From UBA5336 sp964506685 (GTDB taxonomy: Bacteria > Pseudomonadota > Alphaproteobacteria > Caulobacterales > Hyphomonadaceae), in contig CAZDMQ010000010.1 in NCBI GenBank assembly GCA_964506685.1, forward strand, positions 4,091 to 68,090: a stretch of 64,000 nt of DNA. Direction: 5' to 3'. How positions within the stretch are numbered: the stretch's first letter is position 1; each line of letters begins with the position of its first letter. The translations under genes were made by a program, and so were the position numbers. Shown here one piece after another: positions 8,129 to 18,022 of this stretch. A model generated the notes under the pieces. It made no database searches and was not told the DNA's origin. It was given only the letters and a program-made list of their open reading frames with translations.

Positions 8129-11100
8129 ATGAACGACCATCAGGGTTGGAATATCAAGGGCATACATGCGCGAGCCCGCGATGCTGCGCGTGATGCCGCG
8201 CGCCGCGAAGGCCTGACGCTCGGCGAGTACCTGTCCCGCCTGCTCACCGAGGAAGGTGGCAACCTGCGCGGCCGTCAGGCCCGGGAACAGCGCCAGATGA
8301 ACGAGGTGCCCCCGCCCCGTCCCCCGCAAGACGCCTATGATGCCGAAGCCGGGGCGGACGACACCTACGCGGCCCTCGACCGCCTCACCCACCGCATCGA
8401 GGCCGTCGAAGCGCGGTCCACGCTGGCCATTTCAGGGATCGACCAGTCGGTCGTCGGCCTGCTCAAGCGGCTCGAACGGGCCGACCAGGCCAATAGCGAG
8501 CTGGGCAGCCATGTCGACGGGCTGATGGAGGACATCCGCGAGACCCATGATGGTCTCAAGCGCGCAATCGAACGGCTCGAAGCCGATGATTCCTCGCACC
8601 GCGCACTCGAAGGCATGCGGGCCATCGAAACGGCGCTCACCCGGCTGGCCGATCACGTCTACGCCGAAGGCGAGGCAACCCAGAACGAGACCGAGGCCAT
8701 CCGGGGCCGTGTCGAATCCGGCTTTGCCGACCTGGGCGAGCGGGTCGAGGGCATGGAAGCGGCCGTCAACACCCGCCTGAGCGAAGCAAATGCGCGGTTC
8801 GACCAGGCGGTCGAGGCCGCCGAGCAGAGAAGCCAGGGCGCCGCCAATCATCTCGCCGACCAGTTCCGCCAGTTCGAGAAATCGGTGCTGCAGCGCCTTG
8901 ACACCGCCGAGGCCGCACTCGGGGAGTCCGGCGCGCTGAACCAGCGGATCGAGGCGCTCGAAAGCGGCATGTCGGACGCCATCGGCACGCTCGAGAACAC
9001 GCTGCAGACCCTGCAGGCCCGGCTCGAAGTTGCCGAGGCCGGCACCGATTCCGCCCTCAACCGCCTGCAGGACACGCTCGGCACGCTCGACACAAGGATC
9101 CAGTCGGTGGCCGAACAGGCCGCGTCCGAGACCGGCCGGAAGCTGAAGGTCGAGTTCGAGACCCGCTTCGAGGGGCTCGCCGAATCCCTGCGCGCCTCCA
9201 TCGACCGGACCCGGGACGAACTCGCCGGACAGATCGAGACCGCTGCCGCCGCCGCCGACCCGGCCATCTTCCACGCCCTGCGCAGCGATATCGACGGGCT
9301 GCGCATCACCCTCGAACAGAGCGACCAGCGACATGCCGAGGCGCTCTCGGTCCTGTCAGACCGGCTCGACACCACGGTCAGCGACGTCAATCGCCGCGCC
9401 CGGTCGATCAATGGCGAGATGGAAAGCCTGCGCAGCGAGCTCACCGATGCCTCCAGCCAGCTCGCCGATGCCTGCACCCAGGCCGGTGCGGCAGACCGGC
9501 AGCTGGCAAACACGCACCAGCGCCTCGATGCCCTCGAGGAGCGGCTCGAAACCGTCGCCCAGTCAGATGGTGACGGCCCTGCCGCCGGGGCAGTCGCCGA
9601 CCGGCTCGACCAGTTCGCCGCCAGCGTCGAGCAGCGGCTGTCCTATGTCGAGGCCGGCGTGTCCGGCATGGGCGAGGCGAACGTGCTCGCCGTGCAGGAA
9701 GACGTTGCCCGGCTCTCCCACCTCGTCACCACGCGCCTCGACGGCCTCGAAGCGCGCGAGACCGAGACCGTCGGCCGGATTGGCGAGCAGATGTCGCGCC
9801 TGACCGAAACGCTGGACGAGCGGATCGAGACCAGCGAGCGCAACAGCGCCTCGGCCATCGAACAGCTTGGCCAGTCGGTCGCCAACATCACCCGCCGCAT
9901 GGAAGCCCGGCACAACCAGGCCCTCTCGGCCATGGACGAGAAACTTGCCGCCGCCCAGCGCCAGCAGGATGCCCGCCTGAGTGAGGCGCTGTCCCAGGTT
10001 TCGGCCCGGCTAAGCGAGATGCAGTCGGTGTCGCGCGAGACCGTCTCCCCGATCCAGCGCGCCATCGCCTCGCTGGCCGGCCGGCTCGAAGCCCTCGAAT
10101 CCTTCAATGCGCCCCCCTTCACGGACGCGGCAGCGGAACAGGAGGCGTTTGGCGACGGAGAGCCTCCGCGCCCTTTCGCCTCGGCGCCGGACGCTGACGC
10201 GCGTTCGGCGGACACCGACCCCCACGCTGCGACCGGCGACGATGACGGGGTCACCCTGGAAGACCTGACCGCCGACACCCACCCCGCACCGTCAGCGGCG
10301 GCCTGGCAGGACGACTGGGCAGACGCCGGAGCCGACCCGGAGCCACACGCCTGGACCGAAGCCCGGCCGGAACCGGAACCCGCCCCTACCCCCGCACCCG
10401 CCGAAGCGGCGCAGCCGGAGGCAGCAATCGCAGCTGCCGACGGGGCAGCCGGCGAAGACGCACCGGACCTCAACGCCACCGCCGAGGCGGCCATGGAGGA
10501 CCGGCGGCAGGCCAGCGCCGCGAAAACGATCACGGGTGGCCCCTGGCGACAGGTGCTGCGCGAACGCCTTGGCGTGGCCCGCATGACGCCGGCAGCGCCC
10601 CCCGCTTCGGACGCCGACGATACCGCAACGGCAGCGGCGGCAGACGACGACGATCCCTTCGGCGCGTTCGGCGAGGTGTCCCCCGCCATGGACGCCGGCG
10701 CCCCCTCTGACGTCCCGGACGAAGCTGCCGCAGAGCACGCGCCCGATCCGCTCGACCCGGCCGACCCGGCCACCGAACATGACCCCTGGCAGGAAATGCT
10801 GCAGCCGCGTCCCGGCGGGGACTTCGATGTCGAGCCGCCCTCTCCCGACGTGACCATCGGCGCCTATGCCGAGGATTTCGCTGGCGGAGAGGCCCGCTTC
10901 TCCGCCGCCGATGAAGCGGCTTCAGGCGAAGACGAAGACGAGGACGAGGATGAGGACGAGGACTTCGACCCCATCGCCGAGCTCGAAGGCTGGGCCGATG
11001 CGGGCGACGCCGATGCGGGCCCTTCCCGCTCCGACGCCCTGCATCAGGACGTTTCGGCCGACCCGTCCCCGGAAACGACCGTCGCCGGTCGGGACGAAGG

Positions 11101-12556
11101 TCGCGACGCCGACGAGTCCGCCCTCTTTGACGAGGACGCCCCGCCCGCCCCGGCCCGCGATCTCCCCCGCCCCACCCTCTCCGAACAGGCCATGTCGCTG
11201 GAGGACGATACCGGCGACTATCTCAAACGGGCCCGCGCCGCCGCCATCGCGGCTGCAGAGGACGAGGCGCAGAAAACGTCCCGCCGGCGCGCCGAGACCC
11301 CGGCCCGCGCCGGGGTCATCGCCGCCGCCACGATGGTCGGCCTCGCAACTGCCGGAACCGCCGGCTACCTCTATCTCCGCGGCAAGCAGTCTCCGGTCAC
11401 CAACACACTGCCCGCCAGCGGCGCCGAAACCGCTGACAGCAGCAACGCCGCAGACATGCCGCCGGCGTCGGAGGCAGCGAACGCCATGGCCGCCCTGCTC
11501 GCGCAGCCCGGCGACGCCGGTCCCGAAATGCCGGCCACACCAGTCCCAGGCGCCCCTGCAGGAGACACCTCGCCGGACCTCGAAGACGTCCTGTTCGACG
11601 GTGCCCCGGAAACGGCCGCCGCCGCACCAGCGGCTTCCACCGCTCCCGCCACGGCCGGCGAGACCGACGGTCCGGCCAGCCAGGACCTGCAGCCGGTGGC
11701 GCTGCCGTCCGCGGCGCCTGCCGACCAGACGGTCTATCCACCCATCCCCGCCGGGCGCAGCATCCAGGACGCCGTGCGCGCCGGCGATCCCGTGGCAGAA
11801 TTGCTGCACGGCCAGGACCTGATTGCCGACCGCGCCCATGAAGAAGGGGTGCGCCTCGTCACCGCTGCTGCCCGTGACGGGCTGGCGGCCGCGCAATATC
11901 GCCTCGCCAAGCTGCACGAGAAGGGGCTGGGCGTGCCCCGGGACATCGCAGCGGTCCGCGAATGGACCGAACGCGCCGCCAATGGCGGCAACATCAAGGC
12001 GATGCACGACCTCGCCGTCTTCTACGCCGAGGGCGATGGCGGCGAACAGAGCTATACGAGGGCTGCCGAATGGTTTGGCAAGGCCGCCGCCCATGGCGTG
12101 GTCGACAGCCAGTTCAACCTGGCGGTCCTCTATGAGCGCGGTCTCGGCGTGACTCTCAATCTCGAGGAAGCGGCCTTCTGGTTCGCCGTCGCCGAGAAAG
12201 CAGGCGACAGTGGCGCCGGCGCCCGGCTTGATACCCTGCGCAACAAGATGCCTGCCGAGGCCCATGCCTCCGCCGTAGAGCGGGCCGGGCGCTGGAGGCC
12301 CAGCGAAGCGGACCCGCGCGCCAACGGCGTGTTCGAGCAGGTGAGCTGGGGCTTCGGTGCGCCCAATCAGGTGCGGGCGGTGCAGACGGCCCTGATCGCG
12401 CTCGGCCATGGCGAGGTGTCGGTCACCGGTGAGGTCGACGCGGCCACGCGCAGCGCCATCCGCGACTATGAGGCCGCAAGGGGGCTCGACGCCACCGGCG
12501 CGTTCACGCCTGCACTGGTCCGCAGTCTCAATGAGGGCGCGGCCAGCGCGAGCTGA
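8129..12556 (+). CDS. PodJ-like polar organiser: coiled coil, single TM, Sel1 repeats, peptidoglycan-binding domain
   Basis: 1475-aa protein. An N-terminal segment (about 1-45) with an RARDAARDAARREG helix is followed by long coiled coil (about 70-650), an acidic Ala/Pro-rich disordered stretch (about 660-1040) with an unbroken Asp/Glu run near 933-946, one membrane span (about 1061-1082), a periplasmic linker, Sel1-like repeats (about 1234-1370) and a C-terminal peptidoglycan-binding helical domain (about 1404-1470). The layout matches Caulobacter PodJ, which recruits polar proteins inside the cell and reads the wall outside, but is about 1.5 times longer. GGAG precedes the ATG. A perfect CtrA box lies upstream. 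Confidence 0.85.
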   Translation: MNDHQGWNIKGIHARARDAARDAARREGLTLGEYLSRLLTEEGGNLRGRQAREQRQMNEVPPPRPPQDAYDAEAGADDTYAALDRLTHRIEAVEARSTLAISGIDQSVVGLLKRLERADQANSELGSHVDGLMEDIRETHDGLKRAIERLEADDSSHRALEGMRAIETALTRLADHVYAEGEATQNETEAIRGRVESGFADLGERVEGMEAAVNTRLSEANARFDQAVEAAEQRSQGAANHLADQFRQFEKSVLQRLDTAEAALGESGALNQRIEALESGMSDAIGTLENTLQTLQARLEVAEAGTDSALNRLQDTLGTLDTRIQSVAEQAASETGRKLKVEFETRFEGLAESLRASIDRTRDELAGQIETAAAAADPAIFHALRSDIDGLRITLEQSDQRHAEALSVLSDRLDTTVSDVNRRARSINGEMESLRSELTDASSQLADACTQAGAADRQLANTHQRLDALEERLETVAQSDGDGPAAGAVADRLDQFAASVEQRLSYVEAGVSGMGEANVLAVQEDVARLSHLVTTRLDGLEARETETVGRIGEQMSRLTETLDERIETSERNSASAIEQLGQSVANITRRMEARHNQALSAMDEKLAAAQRQQDARLSEALSQVSARLSEMQSVSRETVSPIQRAIASLAGRLEALESFNAPPFTDAAAEQEAFGDGEPPRPFASAPDADARSADTDPHAATGDDDGVTLEDLTADTHPAPSAAAWQDDWADAGADPEPHAWTEARPEPEPAPTPAPAEAAQPEAAIAAADGAAGEDAPDLNATAEAAMEDRRQASAAKTITGGPWRQVLRERLGVARMTPAAPPASDADDTATAAAADDDDPFGAFGEVSPAMDAGAPSDVPDEAAAEHAPDPLDPADPATEHDPWQEMLQPRPGGDFDVEPPSPDVTIGAYAEDFAGGEARFSAADEAASGEDEDEDEDEDEDFDPIAELEGWADAGDADAGPSRSDALHQDVSADPSPETTVAGRDEGRDADESALFDEDAPPAPARDLPRPTLSEQAMSLEDDTGDYLKRARAAAIAAAEDEAQKTSRRRAETPARAGVIAAATMVGLATAGTAGYLYLRGKQSPVTNTLPASGAETADSSNAADMPPASEAANAMAALLAQPGDAGPEMPATPVPGAPAGDTSPDLEDVLFDGAPETAAAAPAASTAPATAGETDGPASQDLQPVALPSAAPADQTVYPPIPAGRSIQDAVRAGDPVAELLHGQDLIADRAHEEGVRLVTAAARDGLAAAQYRLAKLHEKGLGVPRDIAAVREWTERAANGGNIKAMHDLAVFYAEGDGGEQSYTRAAEWFGKAAAHGVVDSQFNLAVLYERGLGVTLNLEEAAFWFAVAEKAGDSGAGARLDTLRNKMPAEAHASAVERAGRWRPSEADPRANGVFEQVSWGFGAPNQVRAVQTALIALGHGEVSVTGEVDAATRSAIRDYEAARGLDATGAFTPALVRSLNEGAASAS

Positions 12557-12731
12557 TCCCGGCGGCCCGCCGCTCCGGCGCAACGTCGGAACCAACCGGG
12601 CGGGTTTTCGCGCCGGGCGTTGTGGCGGAACCGGGACCCGAGGCACCGGTCTGCCGCGAAACGAGCGACGGCTGCCCTGCGCCGCTCGCTCTACGCCCTG
12701 CGCAATGCCCGCGCGCTCCCCGCACCGCCTG

Positions 12732-13475
12732 TCACAGCCGCCACGATGCGCTCGGCGGGGTGTCCGGCGACAGCTGGCCAAGCCCGAACACGAAGACGCG
12801 CCCGGCGCCAAGCGCGAACGCCATCAGCCCGCCGGGGAACAGGTCAGCAATTGCCGGATCGTGCACATTCAGCCCGCCGGTAAAGGCCCCAAGCGCCGGC
12901 ATAACCAGCCGTTCACCATCGGACACGAAACACCGACGCCGCACCGAGCGTCCGCGCCGCCGCACCTTCGCCGCCGGGTGGAGGTGGCCGGCGATCTCGC
13001 CGCGCGCCCCCGTCGGCTCGTGCCGGAACACCAGCGGGCCGATTTCCAGCACGCGTGTCGCCCGGCCGCCGAGATGGCGCGGCGGATCGGGATCGTGATT
13101 GCCCTCCACCCAGACCCAGTCATGGGCCGTCGTCAGTGCCTGAATGCGCGCCGTATCCCGCTCGGCCAGGCGCAGTTCCGCGCCGCGGTCATGGAAACTG
13201 TCGCCGAGCGAAATCACCGTCGCGGGCCGCAGGCGCGCGCATAGCGCCTCGACCACCGAGAGCGTCGCCCCGGTATCATAGGGCGGCAGCATCTGCCCGC
13301 GCCGCGCAAAGCTCGACCCCTTTTCGAGGTGCAGGTCGGAAACCACCAGCACGCTGCGGTCCGGCCACCAGAGCCCGCCTTCGCTGAGCGGGACCAGCCA
13401 CTCGCCCGCCAGGTGGATGCGGGTCTCTCCGGCCGGCCCGGCCCTGGAATCGGCAAGCGCACTCATCGGCTCCAT
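12732..13475 (-). CDS. pdeM: Ligase-associated metallophosphoesterase PdeM
   Basis: 247-aa calcineurin-like phosphoesterase with metal motifs in order: SDLHLEKG, LGDSFHDRG, WVEGNHDP and GHLHP. The spacing and C-terminal NVHDP segment fit PdeM, a single-strand DNA endonuclease/phosphoesterase named for its association with an ATP-dependent DNA ligase and an Lhr-type helicase. Neither partner is next to it here, so it is an orphan. An alternative start at 13466 (MSALADS) has GGAG just upstream and may be the true one. Confidence 0.85.
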   Translation of the reverse strand: MEPMSALADSRAGPAGETRIHLAGEWLVPLSEGGLWWPDRSVLVVSDLHLEKGSSFARRGQMLPPYDTGATLSVVEALCARLRPATVISLGDSFHDRGAELRLAERDTARIQALTTAHDWVWVEGNHDPDPPRHLGGRATRVLEIGPLVFRHEPTGARGEIAGHLHPAAKVRRRGRSVRRRCFVSDGERLVMPALGAFTGGLNVHDPAIADLFPGGLMAFALGAGRVFVFGLGQLSPDTPPSASWRL

Positions 13476-13562
13476 GTGCGGCGCCCGGCAGCGGGGGTCA
13501 ATCGCCCCGACCTGCAGAAGCCGTGGAGAAAGCCGGCTCCGCGCCAGCCATCCCCTCGCGCC

Positions 13563-15269
13563 CTAGACGCCCTCATAGGCGAGCGAGCCCGCACGGTGCA
13601 CCACGCGGAAGCTGCGCAGCACGCTTGTGCGGTAGTCCGGGCTCAGCACCGTGTCCACCGCGACATAGTCCACATCGGCATGTGCCCGCGTCAGCACGAC
13701 ACGGACATAGCCCTGGTGCAGGTTGTCGGTCCAGACCACCTCCTCGAGGCCCGCCTCGAACGCCCGGTCGAGCGCTTCGGCGACTTCCGGCGCCCAGCCG
13801 GTCTCGACGAAATCACCCGGTGAGCTCACCCCCGCCGTGCCGATCTCGACGCCCATGGCCGCGCCGCCGGCATCGGCCAGCCGGTTGGCCCAGAAGCTGT
13901 GGCTGTCGCCGGTGAGCACGAGCAGATCGCGCGCGCCGGCCGCCTTTGCGGTGTCGTAGAGCGCTTCCCGCGCGGCCGGATAGCCGTCCCAGGTGTCGGT
14001 GTAGAAGGGCAGATTCCACTGCGCTTTCCAGAGTAGGTTCGCCCCGGCCCCCGGCACCTCGCCGGGCGGCGGCGCGCTGACATCGACCCCCAGCGCGGCG
14101 ACATCGGGCACCAGCATCCGCGCAATCGGGGACGCATTGCCGATCAGCCGCCAGGGCTCACCGGCGGCCACCGAAGCGGCCAGCCCGTCACCGAGGTGGG
14201 CCGCCATCTCCGGCGAGATCATGGTCCGCGCCGGATCGCCGATCACCCCGGTCATGAAGGCGTCGCGTTCGGCTTCGGTCGTGATCTGCGCGACCCAGGG
14301 CCCGTAATCGACCTGCTCGCTGCGTCCGGTATGGCGGGTTTCCAGCGTCACCAGCGTCGCGAGGTCGCCGAAGCGATAGGTGCGCCAGAACTGTTCCCGG
14401 CGCCGGCCGGCTTCGGGCTCGCGGATCGGCATCCATTCGTAATAGGCCTGCAGCGAGGCGGCCCGCCGCTCTTCCCAGTCGCCCTCGGCGCCGGGCTGGT
14501 GGTTCTGCGCCCCGCCCATCCAGGGATTGTTGGTCGATTCATGGTCGTCCCAGCAGCACAGCAGCGGCTTCACCGCATGCATGGCCAGCGAGCCGGCGTC
14601 GCGCTTGTACTGCGCATGGCGCATCCGGTAGTCCGCCAGCGTGACGATCTCGCGGGCCGGCGCATGGGTCCGCCCGATGGCTGCAGCCGTCTCATGTCCC
14701 CAGCCGTCGGTGCCGCCATATTCGTAGATATAGTCGCCCGTGTGCAGGACGACATCGATCGCTTCGTCCCGGGCGATGGCGTCATAGGCATTGAAGAAGC
14801 CGAAGGCGAAGTTGGAGCACGAGACCAGCGCGATGCCGAGCCGGTCGAGCCTGCCCAGCGGAAGGGTCATCGTGCGCCCCGTCGGCGAGACCGCGTCACC
14901 CGCAAGGAAGCGATAGGCATAGCGCGTCCCCGGCTGCAGTCCGCCCGCCACCGCCTTCACGGTGAAGTCCCGGCCTGCATCGGTGGTGACCTCGCCCCCG
15001 GCGACAACCCGCGCAAAGTCCGCATCCTCGGCCAACTGCCAGCGCACGGTCACGGGACCGTCGCCCTCGGGCTCCACCCGCGTCCAGAGCACAAGACTGG
15101 TCGCATCGGGGTCCCCGCTGGCCACGCCATGGCGGAACACCGGCGAGGACACCGCGTCCGCCAGCGCCGGTCGCGCGTCGGGGCCCGGCCCGGCGCATCC
15201 GCCCGCACCCAGCCCTGTCCCCGCCGCGCCCGCCAGGACCAGTGCCGCTCGTCTCGTGATCGCCGTCAT
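13563..15269 (-). CDS. phoD: Alkaline phosphatase D family protein (PhoD), Tat-exported
   Basis: 568-aa secreted phosphatase/phosphodiesterase. The N-terminus TRRAALVLAGAAGTGLGAGGC is a twin-arginine signal with a possible lipobox. Next come the PhoD N-terminal beta domain (VASGDPDATSLVLWTRV) and the metallophosphatase core with SCSNF, HTGDYIYEYG, WDDHESTNN and LTGDSHSFW. The start at 15269 is set by GGAGG about 10 nt upstream; the longer frame has no signal. It follows a TonB receptor whose promoter has a Pho-box-like repeat, so a phosphate-starvation role is likely (inference). A strong hairpin lies between the two. Confidence 0.92.
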   Translation of the reverse strand: MTAITRRAALVLAGAAGTGLGAGGCAGPGPDARPALADAVSSPVFRHGVASGDPDATSLVLWTRVEPEGDGPVTVRWQLAEDADFARVVAGGEVTTDAGRDFTVKAVAGGLQPGTRYAYRFLAGDAVSPTGRTMTLPLGRLDRLGIALVSCSNFAFGFFNAYDAIARDEAIDVVLHTGDYIYEYGGTDGWGHETAAAIGRTHAPAREIVTLADYRMRHAQYKRDAGSLAMHAVKPLLCCWDDHESTNNPWMGGAQNHQPGAEGDWEERRAASLQAYYEWMPIREPEAGRRREQFWRTYRFGDLATLVTLETRHTGRSEQVDYGPWVAQITTEAERDAFMTGVIGDPARTMISPEMAAHLGDGLAASVAAGEPWRLIGNASPIARMLVPDVAALGVDVSAPPPGEVPGAGANLLWKAQWNLPFYTDTWDGYPAAREALYDTAKAAGARDLLVLTGDSHSFWANRLADAGGAAMGVEIGTAGVSSPGDFVETGWAPEVAEALDRAFEAGLEEVVWTDNLHQGYVRVVLTRAHADVDYVAVDTVLSPDYRTSVLRSFRVVHRAGSLAYEGV

Positions 15270-15305
15270 CGCCGTCCGCCCTCCCATGGGGTCCAACTTT
15301 CAGGA

Positions 15306-15337
15306 TGGCGGCCGCAGGGCGTATCCTGCGGCCGCCA
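15306..15337. terminator. Perfect 13-bp inverted repeat between TonB receptor and phoD
   Basis: Arms TGGCGGCCGCAGG and CCTGCGGCCGCCA pair perfectly around a 6-nt loop (GCGTAT). It lies 35 bp past the receptor stop and 36 bp before the phoD start, with no strong U-run on the minus strand. It could be a factor-dependent terminator, an attenuator or an RNA-stabilising stem that sets the ratio of the two products. Confidence 0.5.
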
Positions 15338-15372
15338 CCGGTCTTGTCTTGTCCGATCGCGTCCAGGCCGGC

Positions 15373-17793
15373 CTAGAAGTCGGCCGTGACCGTGAACACC
15401 ACGGTCCGCGGCGCGGAGATCCAGGCCCCGCCCCCGGAAATACCGGCGATCCAGTCCTCGTCGAACACGTTGTTCACCGTCAGGCGGAATTCGAGATTGG
15501 ACAACTCCTCGGAGATGGCATCGCCATAGACACCGGCATAAAGGTCGGAGTCGTAGTAGCTTTCCGCCGTCCAGGTGTTGGCAAGATCCACGAACCGGTC
15601 ATCGATCCACTTGGTCGAAATGCCGGCGAAGAAATTGTCCTGGCTCCAGTCGGCCGAGACCACGAACATGTTCTCGGCAATCCCCGGCACCTGGTTGCCG
15701 ACGGCAATGCCGGCCGCCCCGTCCAGTTCCGCGTCACCGGTGCCAAGGATGGTCGCATCGATGTTCGAATAGGTCGCATAGAGCGACAGGCTTTCGGTGG
15801 CGAGGATCTCGCCGGCCAGTTCGAAGCCGGAGCTGTCGATCCCACCGCCATTGATGAACCCGCCATTCGACGCCTCGAGGAAGTCGATCCCGTCGACGCT
15901 CTCGGTCGGCGCGGGGAACAGCCGGTTCTCGAAAGTGGAGTCGAAATAGACGACCGAGCCCCGGATCCGGTTGCCGGCATAGCGCACGCCCGCCTCGAAA
16001 TTCTCCGCCGTCTCGGGATCGGGCACCTCGATCAGGATATTGCCATTGGCATCCTCGGAGAAGGAGAAGACCTCCAGCACCGTGTCGGGAATGGACTTGA
16101 AGTTCTCGGCATAGCCGGCGAACACCTCAAGACCGTCCACCTGGCCCGGCGTCCAGGACGCGCCGCCCGAGAACAGCACATCGGATTCGACATCGAGGGA
16201 GAAGTTGCCCGCCGGATCGGTCGGGTTGAACAGGTCCGCCCGCTCGACCTCGTTGTTGAACTGCTTCGCGCCGAGACGGACCGCGAGGTCGCCGAACCGC
16301 ACCACGTCCTCGACATACCACTTGAAGGTGGTCTGCGGGAATTCCCGATTGTACTGGACCCAGTAGGCCAGCTCGTCATACTCGAAGCCGACCCGGGCAT
16401 CGGTGATCTTGTGCCAGTCGCGATACTCGTAGCGGGTGGCGTCCTCATACCACAGCCCGCCGCGCAGCTCGTTCTCGACCGCGCCGAACGTCGCTTCCCA
16501 GCTCACATCGCCGTAAAGGCCGGTCCGCTCCTTCTGGTAGTGCGTGTGCCGGTAGGAATGGGCCGGGATCGAATTGCGCGGGTAGCAGGCCGGATCGGAG
16601 GCCGGGCCCGTGCCGCCATAGGGGAAGGTGATCGAGGACACGCACCCCTCTTCCGGAGCGAGCAGCACCCCGGTCGGATCGACAAAGAAGATCTGGCCCA
16701 GGAACGGCCCGCCCAGCACGCGCTCGCCGCCGAGGAACTCGGTCTCTGGCTGGCCAGCCAGCGTGTCCTCGAGCCCGACATTCACGACATAGGGCGGCAC
16801 CCAGTCGCCGCGCCCGTCATTGTCGTGGCGATAGACCCCGCCCTCGACATTTACCCCTTCCCAGAGTTCGCGCTCGGCAATCAGGTAGGTGAAGAAATTC
16901 TCGCGCAGCGTCGACCAGCCGCGGCGATAGAGCTGGTTCACGTATGGGATCGGGCCCCATTCGCCGATCAGGCGGTCCCAGTTCGGGTTCTCCTCCCATT
17001 CGGCCTCGGAGAACAGGCGCTGGTAATTGTCCTCCTGAGCGTCGTCATAGGAAATGTAACCGGTCCAGTTGATGCCGAACAGGCCGCTCTCGACCTTCGC
17101 TGCGAAATGGTCCCGCTGGTTCTGGGCCGAGCCTTCCATGAAATCGGTGGCGGTCTGGGTCGACAGCGACACCCAGAATTTCGTCGTGCCGTCGCCGATC
17201 AGCCCGCTGTCATAGCGGCCATAAAGGCGCTGGGCGTCGAAATCGCCGAGCGAGGCCGAGACCCGCACGCGGCGCTCGTCTTCCGGCGACTGGGTGGTGA
17301 AGTTCAGCGTCCCGCCAAGCGCCTCGTTGGACCGGCTGGCAATGTCCGCAGTGCCCTGGGAGACCTCGATCGCCCCGGCATTCTGGGTATCGATATAGCG
17401 GTTGGCCTTCGCGCCGCCGCCATAATTCGACCCGCCATTCGGCAGCCCGTCAATCGTGATGCCGAGCTGCTGCTGGCCGAGATTGTTCTGGAAGCCGCGC
17501 ACCGCGACCCCGGTCGACCAGTCGTCGAAGCCGAACGCATCGCCTTCCTGGACCTGCACGCCGGGCAGGTTGTCGACCTGGGCGAGAACGCTGGTCACCG
17601 GCGATTGCTGCCGCGCCATGGCCTCGGTCGATTCGGCGGAGGAATAGGTCTGCGCCTGGCCGGTGACGATGATGGCCTCGAGCTCCCGCGCCGTTTCCGG
17701 GGCTGGAACGTCGCCGGCCTGCTGGGCGCCCGCATGGAATCCGAGCACGAGTCCGGTGCCGGCCAACAGGCCGGTCTTCATGTAAGCTTTCAT
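15373..17793 (-). CDS. TonB-dependent outer-membrane receptor (FecA-like)
   Basis: 806-aa outer-membrane receptor: signal peptide (about 1-22), a TonB-box-like region, plug domain (GVQVQEGDAFGFDDWSTGVAVRGFQNN, about 80-105), and a 22-strand barrel ending in VVFTVTADF with the terminal Phe. The start MKAYMKTG was chosen for the signal peptide and the GAGGGG site. The substrate is unknown; siderophore/citrate receptors of this size are common. Co-orientation with phoD and a Pho-box-like repeat upstream suggest a phosphorus-containing ligand or phosphate control instead. Confidence 0.9.
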   Translation of the reverse strand: MKAYMKTGLLAGTGLVLGFHAGAQQAGDVPAPETARELEAIIVTGQAQTYSSAESTEAMARQQSPVTSVLAQVDNLPGVQVQEGDAFGFDDWSTGVAVRGFQNNLGQQQLGITIDGLPNGGSNYGGGAKANRYIDTQNAGAIEVSQGTADIASRSNEALGGTLNFTTQSPEDERRVRVSASLGDFDAQRLYGRYDSGLIGDGTTKFWVSLSTQTATDFMEGSAQNQRDHFAAKVESGLFGINWTGYISYDDAQEDNYQRLFSEAEWEENPNWDRLIGEWGPIPYVNQLYRRGWSTLRENFFTYLIAERELWEGVNVEGGVYRHDNDGRGDWVPPYVVNVGLEDTLAGQPETEFLGGERVLGGPFLGQIFFVDPTGVLLAPEEGCVSSITFPYGGTGPASDPACYPRNSIPAHSYRHTHYQKERTGLYGDVSWEATFGAVENELRGGLWYEDATRYEYRDWHKITDARVGFEYDELAYWVQYNREFPQTTFKWYVEDVVRFGDLAVRLGAKQFNNEVERADLFNPTDPAGNFSLDVESDVLFSGGASWTPGQVDGLEVFAGYAENFKSIPDTVLEVFSFSEDANGNILIEVPDPETAENFEAGVRYAGNRIRGSVVYFDSTFENRLFPAPTESVDGIDFLEASNGGFINGGGIDSSGFELAGEILATESLSLYATYSNIDATILGTGDAELDGAAGIAVGNQVPGIAENMFVVSADWSQDNFFAGISTKWIDDRFVDLANTWTAESYYDSDLYAGVYGDAISEELSNLEFRLTVNNVFDEDWIAGISGGGAWISAPRTVVFTVTADF

Positions 17794-17887
17794 TTTCCCC
17801 TCGCTGTTCGCGCCGCCTCGAAAAGGTTCGGGCAGCGTGTGCGACCGGGGCGATAGCCTCTGTTCGCGACAGGATGATGACGGTTGC

Positions 17888-17905
17888 GGTACAAATTCGT
17901 TACAG
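17888..17905 (-). promoter_or_regulatory. Pho-box-like direct repeat upstream of the TonB receptor
   Basis: Minus strand CTGTAAC-GAAT-TTGTACC: two 7-bp half-sites with a 4-bp spacer, the geometry of a PhoB box (CTGTCAT-N4-CTGTCAT). It is 95 bp before the receptor start, with the phosphatase gene next in line. The match is partial. Confidence 0.4.
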
Positions 17906-18022
17906 CCGCCACCGCTGCCGCGATGCACCGCTCCGCCTACGGATCAGCCTGCGCCCTGACATCCCGGCGACCGGCCGGCGCGCCGAAAATTGCTCAGCAG
18001 GCCCACCTTTTTCGCGTCCCCG

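Noticed and set aside
14962..17856. Long plus-strand open frame (964 codons)
   Set aside because: Antisense to phoD and the TonB receptor, both with clear motifs; shadow frame.
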